Shown here: positions 1 through 12,078 of the stretch, piece after piece
Numbering within the stretch: the stretch's first letter is position 1
Layout of the letters: each line of letters opens with the position of its first letter
Assembly (NCBI GenBank): GCA_013398275.1
Contig: VZSE01008388.1
Coordinates: 528,153-592,152 of the forward strand
DNA from: Promerops cafer
Lineage: Eukaryota; Chordata; Aves; Passeriformes; Nectariniidae
DNA: 64,000 nt
Reading direction: 5' to 3'
The notes under the pieces: generated by a model
Seen by the model: the letters and a program-made list of their open reading frames with translations, nothing else
Database searches by the model: none
Told to the model about the DNA's origin: nothing
Position numbers and translations under genes: made by a program

Positions 1-465
1 CATTATCTCATGTAAGGTATGTTGCTGGACCTGATTTTGAGTCATGCAGATCTGTTTATAGCTGCAGTATATTAAAGTGCACTTCTATTTTAAACATCCC
101 ACAGTCTAACAAGAAAAAAGGTCAAAGGCTCAGCTTGTCTTCTCATTTGGACAGAGAATTCTCTTGCCTATGCCAGGGGTAGTAACACAAGACTTTTGTG
201 GGTCAGCCAGGGAAGCTGCAGTGGCCTTGTGGCAGAAACCCTCCCAACAAAGAACACTGGAAGATTGATTAATGGGTTTCTTTCTCATGGTTCTTGCTGA
301 ATCAATATGGAAATGGTACTCAGGTAGAGTCTTCTGTGAGCCCTAACTTCTTTTTAAAAAGGATCAAGAAAATTGCTTCAGTGCCTTGACATCCTCTCAT
401 GGCACTGTCAGTACACCTTTTTATGGTACCTAGAGGTTATTAGTAGAAATATTTATCAAGTCCTT

Positions 466-1047
466 TTATGAAAATATTCTTGGCAATACCCTTGGTCTGG
501 CTGCCTGCAGTGTGCACTGGTTGGGCTGGCAGTTCTGCCCTGCTCTGCCTGACTGCCTCTTGTTCTTTGTCTGCAGTGCCTCAGCTGCTGCTCCGTGCGC
601 AGCGATCGCTGCCTTGTTAGGATCCACCCTCTGTGTCACATGGAATGTATCAGTAGATAAGACTGAGTGTCCAGTAAGCCTGACAGCTTCATCTTGCAAG
701 TACCCTTGTTCCAATGGGTACTTACTGTGGCCTTGGAACTGGCGAATTTTGTCTGAGAGATTTTTTCCATATGCTCCTGCACTATCTGGAAGGTTTTTGA
801 ATAGAACAGCAGCTCAAAATTGTGGAGTAAGATCTGTCAAGTTTCATGAACAATTTTGTAGAACATGGCTGTGGTGATGTCCAGCACTGGTCCACTGAAC
901 TCTACACTTCATAGAGATGGACTGATACTGGTCTTTTGCACAGTTACCAGGTGACTCAAGTAGCCAAAAAAATGTACCATTGTCTGTTGAGTGAATGGCA
1001 CCTGTTGATTTTCCTACAGTAGCCCAGTAAAAAGGAGCAACTACCAT
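466..1047 (-). pseudogene. Protein-like frame interrupted by two TGA codons
   Basis: One minus-strand frame runs 582 nt. It encodes STGAIHSTDNGTFFWLLESP and on to VLQNCS, then TGA (844-846), a ten-codon interval and TGA (814-816). It then reopens with AAVLFKNLPDSAGAYGKNLS and STDTFHVTQRVDPNKAAIAA. Only the first part resembles a beta-propeller ectodomain. The second part is CpG-containing and unrecognised. It overlaps the 726-785 exon candidate, which uses another frame, so both cannot be right. Either introns are being read through or this is a decayed coding region. Confidence 0.3.
726..785 (-). CDS. Small exon candidate, 20 codons
   Basis: The minus strand has CAAAAACCTTCCAG as acceptor and ACA|GTAAGT as donor. 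They enclose 60 nt that encode IVQEHMEKISQTKFASSKAT. Both splice sites are good and the frame is open. It would be a further exon of the CATSPERE-like locus. Confidence 0.3.
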
Positions 1048-1222
1048 GGGAAAAGACTATGAGGTTTCATTAAGCTAGAATAATGAATAAAAGGACTTTT
1101 CTTAGTAACAGTTGTGTTCCACTTAGGAATTCCATTTATATTTGATATGATGCTGTGATTGTAATCCAAAAGCCAGTGCCTTACAATGACAGAAGACTGC
1201 AAAATAATCTCTTTTTGATATA
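1045..1222 (-). CDS. CATSPERE-like exon candidate
   Basis: The acceptor AACTTTCCAG opens a frame that encodes YQKEIILQSSVIVRHWLLDY, then NHSIISNINGIPKWNTTVTK and KSPFIHYSSLMKPHSLFPM. The donor-like ATG|GTAGTT ends it. NHS and NTT are N-glycosylation sequons. The residue pattern is that of an extracellular beta-rich domain. Its 31-nt distance to the next open segment is too short for a normal intron. Confidence 0.4.
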
Positions 1223-1602
1223 CTGGAAAGTTATCATGCCGTTTAGTCACCTTCTCTTGGCAAAAATCAAACTTATCATGCTATTAAGCTTCCAGTCAAA
1301 CAGAATCGGACAAAAAGAATCAAATTACTTTCCTGTAAGAAAATGTTAAGGCTGAAAACCAGAATTTTCTTATTAGAACCATACTGATGCGGATGCAGGT
1401 TTACAATATCTGAAGAATAAATACCTCTAATTTGCTAACTCTTTTCATGGTATATCTGTTAATCTAAAAATAATAACTTTCAGTCTTAAGAGACCAATAA
1501 AATGAGGTTTTTCTGCTGCTGTCATTTAAAAAAGGGTAGCTTCAATGATCTCCTACCTGAAATTTCTATTACTTTACCACTTATTTTAAAAAAATAACTA
1601 CT

Positions 1603-2130
1603 CTAAAATATTATATACTTAGAATAATCTGGTGAGAATAGTAATCCCATGAGGAACTCCTGATAGAGAAGATTTTGATCCAAATACTTGACAATATCCA
1701 TTAGCATTGTTGTTTTTGTAAGTGCAGTAAATGCATCATCCCACAGCAGCCCAAATGATGTTGCATTTAGGCATGTCATCCTCATAACAGACCTGCAAGG
1801 AACAGGTAAGTAAAAATTTTTTAAGCCCCAAAAGTATCTGTCTTCATTATAAACTGGAAAAAAAGTGGAGGAGCTGCAGCCACTGTAGTTCAGCAACATA
1901 AATTTAGATGGTACTGAGTCATAGATAACAAGCTCTCTAGATAAAGAAGCAGCATTTTGAAAATTCAAGAACTTCATTCCTTTTGCTCCATCTCCTATTT
2001 TATTAAATGTTTCATTATATCCAAGAAGGTGTCCATGCTGCCAAGTACTTGTTTTCCACTCTGTTGGAGAAATGACACTATGATTAGGTAAATAGTAACA
2101 TCTCCTAAGGTTTGTATCAAGGATGTACAT
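1603..2130 (-). CDS. CATSPERE-like exon(s), large open segment
   Basis: A 175-codon minus-strand frame reads, for example, GYNETFNKIGDGAKGMKFLN, then SRELVIYDSVPSKFMLLNYS, YFWGLKNF and TSFGLLWDDAFTALTKT. It has N-glycosylation sequons (NHS, NYS, NAT) and cysteines, as expected for an extracellular CatSper auxiliary subunit. Possible acceptors are TTTCTCCAACAG near 2060 and TGTTCCTTGCAG near 1797. A weak donor, CTAA|GTATAT, lies near 1617. The assignment rests mainly on gene order (CATSPERE is head to head with ADSS2 in mammals) and on character; I could not align it to a remembered sequence. It may be a relic. Confidence 0.45.
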   Translation of the reverse strand: MYILDTNLRRCYYLPNHSVISPTEWKTSTWQHGHLLGYNETFNKIGDGAKGMKFLNFQNAASLSRELVIYDSVPSKFMLLNYSGCSSSTFFPVYNEDRYFWGLKNFYLPVPCRSVMRMTCLNATSFGLLWDDAFTALTKTTMLMDIVKYLDQNLLYQEFLMGLLFSPDYSKYIIF

Positions 2131-5060
2131 TAAGAAATCAAGATGATTTGGGATACAGTTGCAGCTAATGTAATTGGAAGAGCTTCACTGAAATGCATTT
2201 ACAAATTTAAGCTGTGATCCTAAAAATGATTTCATATGGCTGCATGAGCTCATGCAGTGACAACCAGAGACAGTGTGCTGACCTTATGTCAAAATGTTCT
2301 TTAAATAAACTTGTTGCTGTCTGGTCATTTTTAATTCCAAAACCAGCATTACATCAATGGAAAGTAGATTTAAAATAGATTCATCCAGACATTTAATGAA
2401 CACCATCCATATCTTAAATGTCAAATGGGAACTAGAGATAACCTACCTGCACTGGATAGACAGATGAACACCAGCATCTTGAATGTATTCAGTTATTTCA
2501 CTTTCAGGAAGCTTGTGTTTTACTCCTTAGCTTCTCACTTATAAGAAGTACCATTTATGAAAAATATGGTTCAATTATCTGTTAAGTCACATCAGTTACA
2601 TTGTTATTTAGGCCTTGGGTCAAAGCACCTGGGGCTACTTTTATTTTTGTGTAAGTTCTGAATCCATCCTTTATATAGGAAGTTCCAACATTTTAAAACA
2701 AAACTATTTTTGGGAAACATAGAAATCATTTAATGGAGAGGTCACTGTTTTGTGGGGAACAGAGGGAGAGACAATTTTCATGGCTAGGAAATGATTTTTT
2801 GGGCCTTGGAATGATAAAATAACTATCTAAAACAAAGCAATCCTGAAGTACTGTTGGCTTTCCATGCATTTTTGCTATAATTTCATCAGATACTGCAGGT
2901 CCATTGAGTGTTCATAATCTGGAAATTGAAGAAACAGCAGACAAACAGAGAAACTGGAAAGATGGAAACCTCAGTTAATTGAACTGACTGAAAAACATTC
3001 AGCTACATGATTAATGTCACATTCATAGAAGAACTGCACCTACAGTGGTACACAACTATTTCCAAATTCTGTTCTAATTCCCTGAGCCAGATGATGAAAT
3101 AAAATCAGGGAGAAAAATAACAAAATTTGCCTGCAGCTGGACTTTAACTGCTAAGCTTACCAAACCATGCATATTCATATCTCAGTGCTGTCTGAGAACT
3201 ATACCTGACTGAAAGACCTGGCTGAGTAACATTATAATGCCATGGGATAATAGAGCTTTCACTATTACTGAGGACACCTTCTCCCTGCCTTTCCCACAAC
3301 CTCCTTTGAGCTACTAGGAGTGTGCAGAAGAAGGCATTTTAGGGACAACTAATAGCAAACCATGTTGAGGCATACACCAAGCAGGTGACAGTTCCACAAG
3401 AGTTGTGTCAATAAGCAGTAAGAAAAAATGGGACTTAAAAGAGACAACCTCTGTGTAAGAATAGGCTTATTATAAATCATGTAGACTAGCAAACTTGAAA
3501 ATAGGAGCTTCTAAATCTTTAGAAGAAGAGTTCTTAGTTTCTTACACATTGTCTGTGTGTGTGCATGTCTGTGCATGCATCACGCTGACAGTTTCACATG
3601 CATCCCTAATGCACTGAAAGCAGAAAATGTTAGTATGCCTGCTAAACAACTAACTTAGAGAATCCTATAAAAATAACAAATCACATTATCTAATTCTGCA
3701 TCCTCATATGCTTCACTTGGCCTTGCTTGGTGTACTCACTACATAATTAATGAATTCTACTAAAGCATTCATTGATGGGTTCCTTATAGAGATCAATGAT
3801 CTGTGTCGTGCTCCCAGTTATAGGTACAAAGCATACTGCCACTTTATTTGGATATATGTTGATATGAACATGGCTCTGGTAGCTCAAATACATCAAGCCT
3901 GGAGTGAGTTTGAAACCTGTGAGGTTTCCTTGAAAACATTCCCAGGAAAAAGAGAATGTGGATAATGAAAGTTAATTAACAGCCTTCCAATATTGCTTCC
4001 TTAATTTCAGTTGGCAGAATACGACTCATTAAATACATAGGATAATAATGGATCTGGCTACAAAAGACCTCCATCTCTGAAGCAGATGACTTGTTCAAAT
4101 ATCAAGGCCCAAGCAATTCTGTTTCAATACATCAGAATACAGCAGGGCTAACAGAAACTCAAAAATCAAACAATTCACCTCAGAATTAAGCTTTCTAATT
4201 ATGGCTTCAGGAGTAAATGTGATGCAGGACAGAACTTATTCTTACTCTAACAAACTGTTTTGAGCTTCCTGAGAAGCTGAGTTTCAGACAAGACTTCAGA
4301 AGCCTAAGAGCCTCTCACTAACTGTTTACCAAATACTGAGCAAAACTGTTGAGTCTGTTTAATGCTTCAAAAGCAAAAGCAGCTGGTAGCTCAGTTAAGA
4401 TTGGTCTTGTTTCTTTTTCTCTCATTTCACTGGAAAATGTATCTCCAGAGAAACTGAGCTTGAAATTTCAGTTTCCATACCTTGTCTAGTGATAATCTTC
4501 CTGTCCAGTCTGAATTTGAATTAGTCTATGGCCTCAGTGCTCTCAAGAGGGATGGTAAGGCATCTCTTCCATGTGATTAATGGATACAAGTTGCTTCACC
4601 CCAAACTTCAGTTGTTTCTATCATATATTAACTTCCAGACTTATCTCAATAAATGAAATATTTGGAAAGTCAAAAATTATGCAAATTTTGTTTTTCTAGA
4701 TATGACCATATGTGCCACTGGCTTCAGTTTAAGGTGTTTCCACAAAATGACCAAGCATATGTGAGATAATTCAGATGAATCAATGGATTCTCCTCCTTCC
4801 AATGGATTTGGTAGGAGAAAAAAGACTAAATAAAGCAATTTTATTTCCTCTGACTTGATTATTCTGCACTTCAGTTGCATAAAAAAGTAGCAGTTAGTAA
4901 GTAATGCTAGAACTCACACCATTAAGAAGCAATTTACTGAAATTGCCAGAATGTGTAAGTTCCCATTTCAAGGGGGGAAGTGAATTATTTAAGCCCTGCT
5001 GTGAAAAACGGGACAGGAAAAGCCCATTTCTGGTTTTAGCAGCTTTTGATCTGGGGTTAT
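2131..5060. other. Non-coding stretch, nothing recognised
   Basis: This is AT-rich sequence without repeats that I recognise. Short frames (for example 3750-3965 + and 4677-4880 -) have no support. It would be intron of the CATSPERE-like locus if that gene is real. Confidence 0.6.
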
Positions 5061-5065
5061 GCTAT

Positions 5066-5113
5066 GTTGCCATCTAGTGATAAAATAGAAAGGTACAACA
5101 GATGGCGGCCGAG
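5066..5113. promoter_or_regulatory. CTCF-like motif pair with a YY1-like motif
   Basis: The minus strand at 5068-5080 reads TCACTAGATGGCA, which fits the CTCF core (CCASYAGRKGGC) except at the first base. The + strand at 5096-5109 reads ACAACAGATGGCGG, 12 of 14 to the extended core. It overlaps AGATGGCGGC, a YY1-type motif. The surrounding sequence is AT-rich, so the GC-rich CpG-containing patch stands out. Confidence 0.4.
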
Positions 5114-6979
5114 GGAGAGGAAACCAAACCTACGTAAACGGCGCTGCTTATCCCAGTAACGATCATACCCGCTTCTTGCAGTACAATAAATAGCATTAAT
5201 TACATGCTGAGAGTAAACTCTTTAATAAAAAGAAGGTAAAGCCACAAAAATAGAAGTGAACATTTTATAATTGGCATTAAGAGAGGGTACAAAATGGGTA
5301 AGGGTCAGATGGCAAATATGCTGCAGGAAACATCTGCAGTTGAGAACTCCCTGTAAAATACACATTCAGAGTCATCCTCACTACCCCATGAAAAAATTAG
5401 CTTTGATAGATTTGGATTTGGATTGTGATGGATAAAATTTTACAGATCACAAAACTTGTGGCAAATACTTTTGCTACATGTAACTCCTAGTATGTTCTCA
5501 TCACTGTTAGTTACTGCCTTGTTCTATTTTCTTATAAAATCTCAATCAAGTAAAAACTATGAATTTTTGATCTTGCTTTTTACTTACTCCATAAGCTTCT
5601 ATTCAAAGAAAGTAGAATAGTTACATGCAGTGAGTTTTTTAGGACTGACAGAAAGGCTTACTTAAGTTTAGGTATTATGGTGAATGAAACAAAGGGCAGC
5701 TAAATGTGCCGATGACAGCTCATCATCTACTGTCTTTAACCTGTCTTCAAAAAAAAGGCAAAATGGCAAAATCGTTATTGAAGCACAAAATTATCTCAAA
5801 GTAGAAGAAAGAGACCCAGACATGGGCATCTCATCAACAGCTTTCTTTCATCATGGTCCTATTCATCATTAGCTGTTTGTAGAGTTGCAAGTGTAACAAT
5901 TTTAAGTAGCATTCAAGAAATAAAAACAAACCAAAAAATATACTGTATCCCAATTTTGGATGCTTCTGAGAATAATACTGCTGTTTTTCAAATAGTTATG
6001 AACAATAGGTACCTGTCTCAAATACCAAAAAAGTTTGCACAGTCTCTGAGAGCACTGTTTAAGTAGAATAAAGTTTATTATTAGTTATATTTTAGTCCAC
6101 CTAGGATAAGGCTGTTTATTACATCATTTCTTTTTTTAAATTCTTGGAAAATGCTTTGGTATTATAAAATAAATTTTCAAACAATGGCATACCATTAAAA
6201 TTATATTTACTCAATCTAATAATTGCAGAATATACAACACTCAGTTTTCACTGCATTCTTTCCATAGCAGCAGACAGGAAAAAAAAAAGTTTCCTAACAT
6301 CTAGTTATCTAACAGCAAAATTGCCTTCACAGTATAATTAATATTGCTATCTTTTTCTTCTCTTTCATTTTAATCTTGAAGATACTAAGAAATGTTAAAA
6401 AATCAAAAAATATATAATGATGGCAACCTAAGAATAAAGAAAAAATCAAAATTATTTGTGATGCAATGGATGCGTATCTTGTGCCAGATACTGTGCCAAA
6501 TACTAATTACTTTCCACCAATTGTTTAGGTCAGAAACCCATTCCTAACAAAATTTATTGTACATATTAATCCCTATAACTAATCCATGTGGGATAATCTC
6601 TTAAATGAATCTCCATTCAGTTCAGAGATCAATCTCTAGAGATTAGTTAGTACAATAGGTAGTCACATTTTAGGTCTAAATTAAACAAGTAAATTGACAT
6701 TCCTGTTGTTGACATATCATGACTTCCACAATGCTTTTGCCTAAACCTTTATCTGACAGTTTGCCAAACAGGTGTATGAGGAACTCTGAGAAGAGTCTTT
6801 GGTTTGACTGTCACATTACTGCCAGATAAAATTTCTGAATAAAATTTTCACAAAAACTAAAACTTCACTAAATCACTACAACTTACTAATTATTCTATGT
6901 CTATGAAATAGATAATAGGCTTCACCTTACTTATTACTCCTGTGTTACTGCTGCAGTATTGTCAGGAAAGAAACACCTG
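5114..6979. other. Non-coding stretch, nothing recognised
   Basis: AT-rich sequence. The frame 5684-5872 (+) has no motif or splice context. No repeat family is recognised. Confidence 0.6.
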
Positions 6980-7291
6980 CTAATTTATTTTTCCTAGCAC
7001 AGTTAAAGCAAATAAATAAAGATATTTACAAGCAGTATATTTCAATAAGACATTTTCACTTTCAACTGGTAAATTGTCACAAAGCAAGCCTTTAACTTTT
7101 TCTCTTAAGTAGCATAATTTCAGCTTGTGATGGAATAATTGCAGTGAGATCTGTTTGGAAGGATCTGTACTTTCAGGATGATATAGCCACAAAATTAACT
7201 TGTAATGAGTAAAAGAGAGACATACTGGTAGTTTTTTAACAGATACTAATTTTATCACCACAATAGCGTTTCTTCTTGTGACAGCACACAA
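6980..7291 (-). CDS. CATSPERE-like exon candidate
   Basis: A 103-codon minus-strand frame includes SFTHYKLILWLYHPESTDPS, then KQISLQLFHHKLKLCYLREK. The YKLILWLYHPESTDP pattern resembles a beta-strand pair of a secreted domain. An acceptor-like AAACTACCAG precedes TATGTCTC. No convincing donor was seen. Strand and order fit the CATSPERE-like series. Confidence 0.3.
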   Translation of the reverse strand: MCAVTRRNAIVVIKLVSVKKLPVCLSFTHYKLILWLYHPESTDPSKQISLQLFHHKLKLCYLREKVKGLLCDNLPVESENVLLKYTACKYLYLFALTVLGKIN

Positions 7292-7369
7292 GACAATGTA
7301 ACAATATTAACTTAGGTAAGGCAAGTACTGTAGGGTAATCTTATACACTGTTTCTTTTTGATTTGCAAA

Positions 7370-8625
7370 GGCAACAACAACCAACTTAATCCCTGGAAAG
7401 GTCAAGGAGTGCCTCATTTTGGAGGCCATCTCTTTTTACATGGATGACAAGAAGGTGATCAGGAGTAGTCAGCATGGATTCACTAAAGGCAAATCATGTT
7501 TGACCAACCTTATTACCTTCTATGATGAAACAACTACATGGATGGATGAGGGGAGAGCAGTGAGTATTGTCTACCTTGACTTCAGTGAGGCTTTCAGCAA
7601 GGTCTCTCACAACAGCCTCATAAACAAAGCCAGAAATTTGGGGCTGGATAGGTGGACAGTGAGGTGGATGGAGGCCTAACTGAACAGCAGATCCCAGAGG
7701 GTGGCACAGGGTCCGGTTGGAGGCGTATCACTAGTGGTGTCCCCAAGGTTCAATACTGGGCCCAGTACTGTTTCACAAATTCATCAATGACTTGGATGAA
7801 GGAGCAGATGCCTCCTCAGCAAGTTCACTGAGGACACAAAGCTGGGAGGAGCAGTCAATACCCCAGAGGGCTGTGCAGCCCTTTGGAAGGACTTCGACAG
7901 CTTGGAGAGGTGGGCAGAGGGGAACTGTCTGAAATTCAGCAAAGGAAAATGCAGGGTCCTGCACCTGGGGAGAAATAACCCCAGGCACCAGTACAGGCAG
8001 GGGGCCAACGTGCTGAGGAGCAGCTCTGTGGAGAAGGACTGGGGGTCCTGGTGGACAACAAGCCATCCATGAGCCAGCAGTGTGTCTTGTGGCCAAGGAG
8101 GCCAATGGTGTCCTGGGTGCATTAGGAACAGCAGTGCCAGCAGGTCAGGGGAGGTGATCCTGCCCCTCTACTCAGCCCTGGTGAGGCACATCTGGAGTGC
8201 TGTGTCCAGTTCTGGGCTCCTCAGGAAAACAAAGGTGATTAAGGGACTAAAGCATTTTCCTTACGAGGAAAGGCTGAGGCAGATGGGCCTGTTCAATCTG
8301 GAGAAGAAACAACTGGGAGGGGACCTCGTCCATGTCTATGAGTATCTAAAGGAGGGGTGCCAAGAGGATGGATTCAGGCTCTGCTCAGTGGTGCCGAGCA
8401 GTAGGACAGAAGGCAATGGTGGAAAGTGATGCACAGGAAGTTCCACCTGAATATGAGGAAGAGCTTCTTTATTGTGTGGATGACTGAGCACTGGAAGAGA
8501 TTGTCCAGAGAGGTTGTGAAGTATCTGGATGCACTCCTGTGCTCTAGGATGACCCTGCTTGAGTAGGGAGCTTGGACCAGATGACCCACTGTGGTTCCTT
8601 CCAAACTGCCCCATTCTGGCTTTCT
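7370..8625 (+). repeat. CR1 LINE fragment, 3' part of ORF2 and 3' UTR, degenerate
   Basis: The translated 5' part carries reverse-transcriptase motifs of the CR1/LINE family: SSQHGFTKGKSCLTNLI, then IVYLDFSEAFSKVSH. The thumb/C-terminal region follows with CRVLHLGRNNP, ILPLYSALVR and YEERLRQMGLFNLEK, spread over several frames because of indels and stops. The 3' end has the GGACCAGATGACC tail typical of avian CR1. The copy is 5'-truncated and cannot encode an active enzyme. Confidence 0.93.
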
Positions 8626-10054
8626 GTGAGGGAAGCAGCACCTCCTTTCTCAGAAATAAAGGGGGAAAGAACAAGGCTTTATGCAGAAGAATTTTTTTGT
8701 CCTCTTATGAGATCACACTTCCCTCAGGAGCCCTTTCTCAGTTTCTCTCCATTCTTGTGTGCTGTGCAGGTATATACAATCTATTCTGCTGCAGCAAAGG
8801 AAGAGGAGTTACTCACTGCTGAATTTGTCAAGGAAATGTTACAAAGCTGTTATTTTAGTGTGTATCACGTATGCTTCCATGACTGGCACATTGCTGACAT
8901 ACTGCTGTGTCAGTCATGAAGACTAACACCTGGTATTTCCATCTCATGGTATATGCAAGAGGAATAAACATTCAGTGGGACACAATCACCACCTTCCCCA
9001 CAAAGTATAATGGTGTAAGGATGTGCACAGAGGCAGTTTTTATAAAACAGCTGACGTGCTGCAAGTTTACATCCCACAGTTTGCATCCTGTGGTTTCCTA
9101 TTCATCTGCTCAAATCAAAATGCCGAGTCTTGCAATCCATCCTTAGAATAGGGCAAGCTGAGTAATCATACAGCTGCTTGCTCAGAGGTGGCTGAGTAGA
9201 AGAACTTGCACAGGAAGAATATAAGCTTGCCTCCACAGCTGTGAAGTTCAATCATTTTTAGCAGACTGCAAACTACTTATGAATTCAATTTGTTAGCAAG
9301 GACAGTTTTTTTTACTATTGAAGGCTTTCATATTTTCCCACATGATCACAATTTCTCAAAGAGGGGTTGAGGTAAGAAATAATGTATGTTATCAACTCTT
9401 TATATTGAATTTGGCAGATGCTATGAAATAAGGAATTTTATAAATAAGATGATATTAGTTTACTGTACCAATAGAATGTTTAATCAGAGTCATTGTATGC
9501 TACACACATTTTAAAAATTTCAAACAAGTACAGAAATTCAAAGACATTAATAATGGGTTGGTCTGCCAAAGTCTGCCATAATCAGCCTGAATTTGTGTCA
9601 AAATTCTTTTCCATAAAATGAGAAAAAAATGGAAGAGCTAAATTAAGATATAAGACCAAAGAATATATTCAGATTTAAATTTACCTTGCTTTCACTGATG
9701 GAGAGTGGATCAGTTCTACAAAAATAGTAAATTATGTATTACTTTAAATTATCATTAAAAAGATTGCTGTTGAGTATTTTACAGAATTTAAATCAGCCTG
9801 CTTGTATGAGATGTATATACAGTGTCTAAAAGAATGTTTTTAACATACTGGCTTTGGTTGTTTTCACTGCATAAATATTTTAATACTTAAAGAGAGACCC
9901 TTATTTGCTGATGTTTCTAATTTTTAAACATACTGTAGGCATTTTTCATAGGTTTTTTCTAACATAGATTATCTCTTATCAAAAATATGTACTATTTAAA
10001 GAAAGCATGACTTCTGAAAATGTCACCTTATTTAAAGTCACAAGGTTAAAAAGA

Positions 10055-10258
10055 TCAGTTTTCAAGGAAGTTTATCTGTTGTATCAGAGTGCACAATGGA
10101 GACATTGTGTTGTGCCCTATATGAGGAGAAGACTCACTTCTCAAATACAGGAGACACATCCCTCTCTGTAACATGATGGAGCAAAGTGCTGCTTGTGTTA
10201 AAATTAGAGCCTCAAACTTTTCTGTAGCCTTATTGCAGCTGGAATTAACAAGGTCCAA
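10055..10258 (-). CDS. CATSPERE-like exon candidate
   Basis: The minus-strand frame includes CNKATEKFEALILTQAALCS, then GMCLLYLRSESSPHIGHNTM. An acceptor TTGTTAATTCCAG lies at its start. The LLYLRSE stretch would suit a propeller strand. Family assignment is by position only. Confidence 0.25.
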   Translation of the reverse strand: MDLVNSSCNKATEKFEALILTQAALCSIMLQRGMCLLYLRSESSPHIGHNTMSPLCTLIQQINFLEN

Positions 10259-10539
10259 GGGTGAGGGGAAGGCAGGGAAACTGCTGTATCTTGGATGTCA
10301 GAAATACAATAGAATTAGGTTTGCATGAAATCAGAATGTTACATTAACATTTAATTTACATAAATAAAATTGTATTTAAATAAAAAAATTTAAATCTGAT
10401 TAAGTCAATGCTACATCATCCACTGCCTTCAAAAGAGGTCAAGAATTTGTCCATCAGTTAAAGTGGAAAAAAGAAGTTGTAGACAGTGATCAGAGTTCAA
10501 AATGTGGAAGCATGTTTTCATCACCCCTCCAGTAAAATG

Positions 10540-11535
10540 TTGAGGAACTATGGCAGAGCTCAGGGGTGATCAGCAGAGTAGAATCCAGCTGGAGGTCTGG
10601 AGTCACTGACATTCCCCAGGGATCAATACTGGGTCCAGTCTTATTCAGCTTATTTATCAGTGGCACAGGAGGCACCCTCAGGCAGTTTGCTGATGACACT
10701 AAACTGGGGCAGTGGCCCAGGCTCTGCTGCCATTCAGTGGGACCTGGGTAGGCTGGAGAATTGGGCAGAGAGAAGCATCATGGGGTTCAACAAGGGCAAG
10801 TGCAGGGTCCTGCACCTGGGGAGGAATAACCCCAAGTGCCAGCACAGGCTGGGGACTGACCTACTGGAGAGCAGCCCTGTGGAGAAGGACCTGGGAGTCC
10901 TGGTGGATGGCAAGTTGTCCATGAGCCAGCAGTGTCCTTATGGCCAGGAGGGCCAATGGTGTCCTGGGGACCATCGGGAAGAGGGTGGCCAGCAGGTTGA
11001 GGGACATGATCCTGCCCCTCTATTCAGCCCTGGTGAGGCCACCTCTGGAATACCAGTTCTGGGCTCCAGAGTTCAAGAAAGACAAGGAGCTAGTGGAGAG
11101 GGTCCAGTGGAGGCCACAAAGACAGTGTGGAGTCTGGAGCATCTCCTATGAGGAGAGACTGCAGGAGCTGGGCCTGTTCAGTCTGGAGAAGACTGAGAGG
11201 GGATCTCATTAATGCATTTAAACCTCTCAAAGGAGGGTGCCAAGAGGATGGTGCCAGACTCTTCTCAGTGGTGCCCAGTGACAGGATGAGGAGCCATAAA
11301 CTAAAACACAGGAAGTTCCACCTCAACATAAGGAAGAACTTCTGTCCATTGAAGGTGGCAGGCTGGAACAGGCTGCTCAGGAAGGTTATGGGGTCTCCCT
11401 CTCTGGAGACATTCAAAACCCACCTGGATAAGTTCCTGTGTAACCTCCTCTAGGTGACCCTGCCTTGGCAGGGGGGTTGGACTGGATGATCTCCAGAGGT
11501 CTCTTCCAACCCTAAGGATTCTGTGATCCTGTAAC
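10540..11535 (+). repeat. CR1 LINE fragment, 3' part of ORF2 and 3' UTR
   Basis: It starts inside the reverse-transcriptase domain. Motifs are DIPQGSILGPVLFSLFI and the catalytic-box variant FADDTKLG, then CRVLHLGRNNPK, LYSALVRPPLEYQFWAPEF and YEERLQELGLFSLEK. The 3' end GGTTGGACTGGATGATCTCC...ATTCTGTGAT is the standard avian CR1 tail. Frameshifts divide the coding part into at least three frames. It looks younger than the copy at 7.4 kb because its tail is better preserved. Confidence 0.95.
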
Positions 11536-12030
11536 TACAGATTATCTTCAAATTTGCTGAAAAAAACCTCTATGACTACAAAACTAAATTTGTAGTTATC
11601 AAGCAAACACACAAGTAATTTTAATTACTGTGTCTGAAGTGGAAGAAGAAAAAGGTGATCTTGGTTTTTTCTAGGATGAGAGATTGCTGCTATTAAGGCT
11701 GTTTTGCTATTAATCATGTTTTGTTTAAGTTTGGTAACTGTGCTCAGTGGATTCCTTCCAGCAAAACAGAATTTAAGAGAGCAATTAAGTGCTCATTTCT
11801 ACAGTAGTATCTGGGAAATTTAGGAAGACATTCTCAGAAAATACTAATACTAATCAAACAGTGAAAGATTAATCAAATGCATGAAAGATTACCCTGGAGT
11901 TAACAGAAAAAAAATCCAAGTAAGAAGCTTACTATCCTACTTTACAAATAAATAGAGCAGTTACACAGCTTTGAGGGCAAGCACATGAAGCTTTAGATTC
12001 ACAGGAATTATCAGAAACTCATGAGTTCAA

Positions 12031-12078
12031 AACTCTTGAGAAATAAATACTGCTAACTCTTGAGAAATAAGTACTGCT
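12031..12078. repeat. 24-bp tandem duplication
   Basis: Two adjacent copies of AACTCTTGAGAAATAAATAC TGCT differ at one base (AAATAC versus AAGTAC). This is a recent local duplication. Confidence 0.9.

Noticed and set aside
8336..8674. 112-codon minus-strand frame, and the similar minus-strand frames at 7773-8122 and 11090-11416
   Set aside because: They are antisense shadows of the CR1 coding region.
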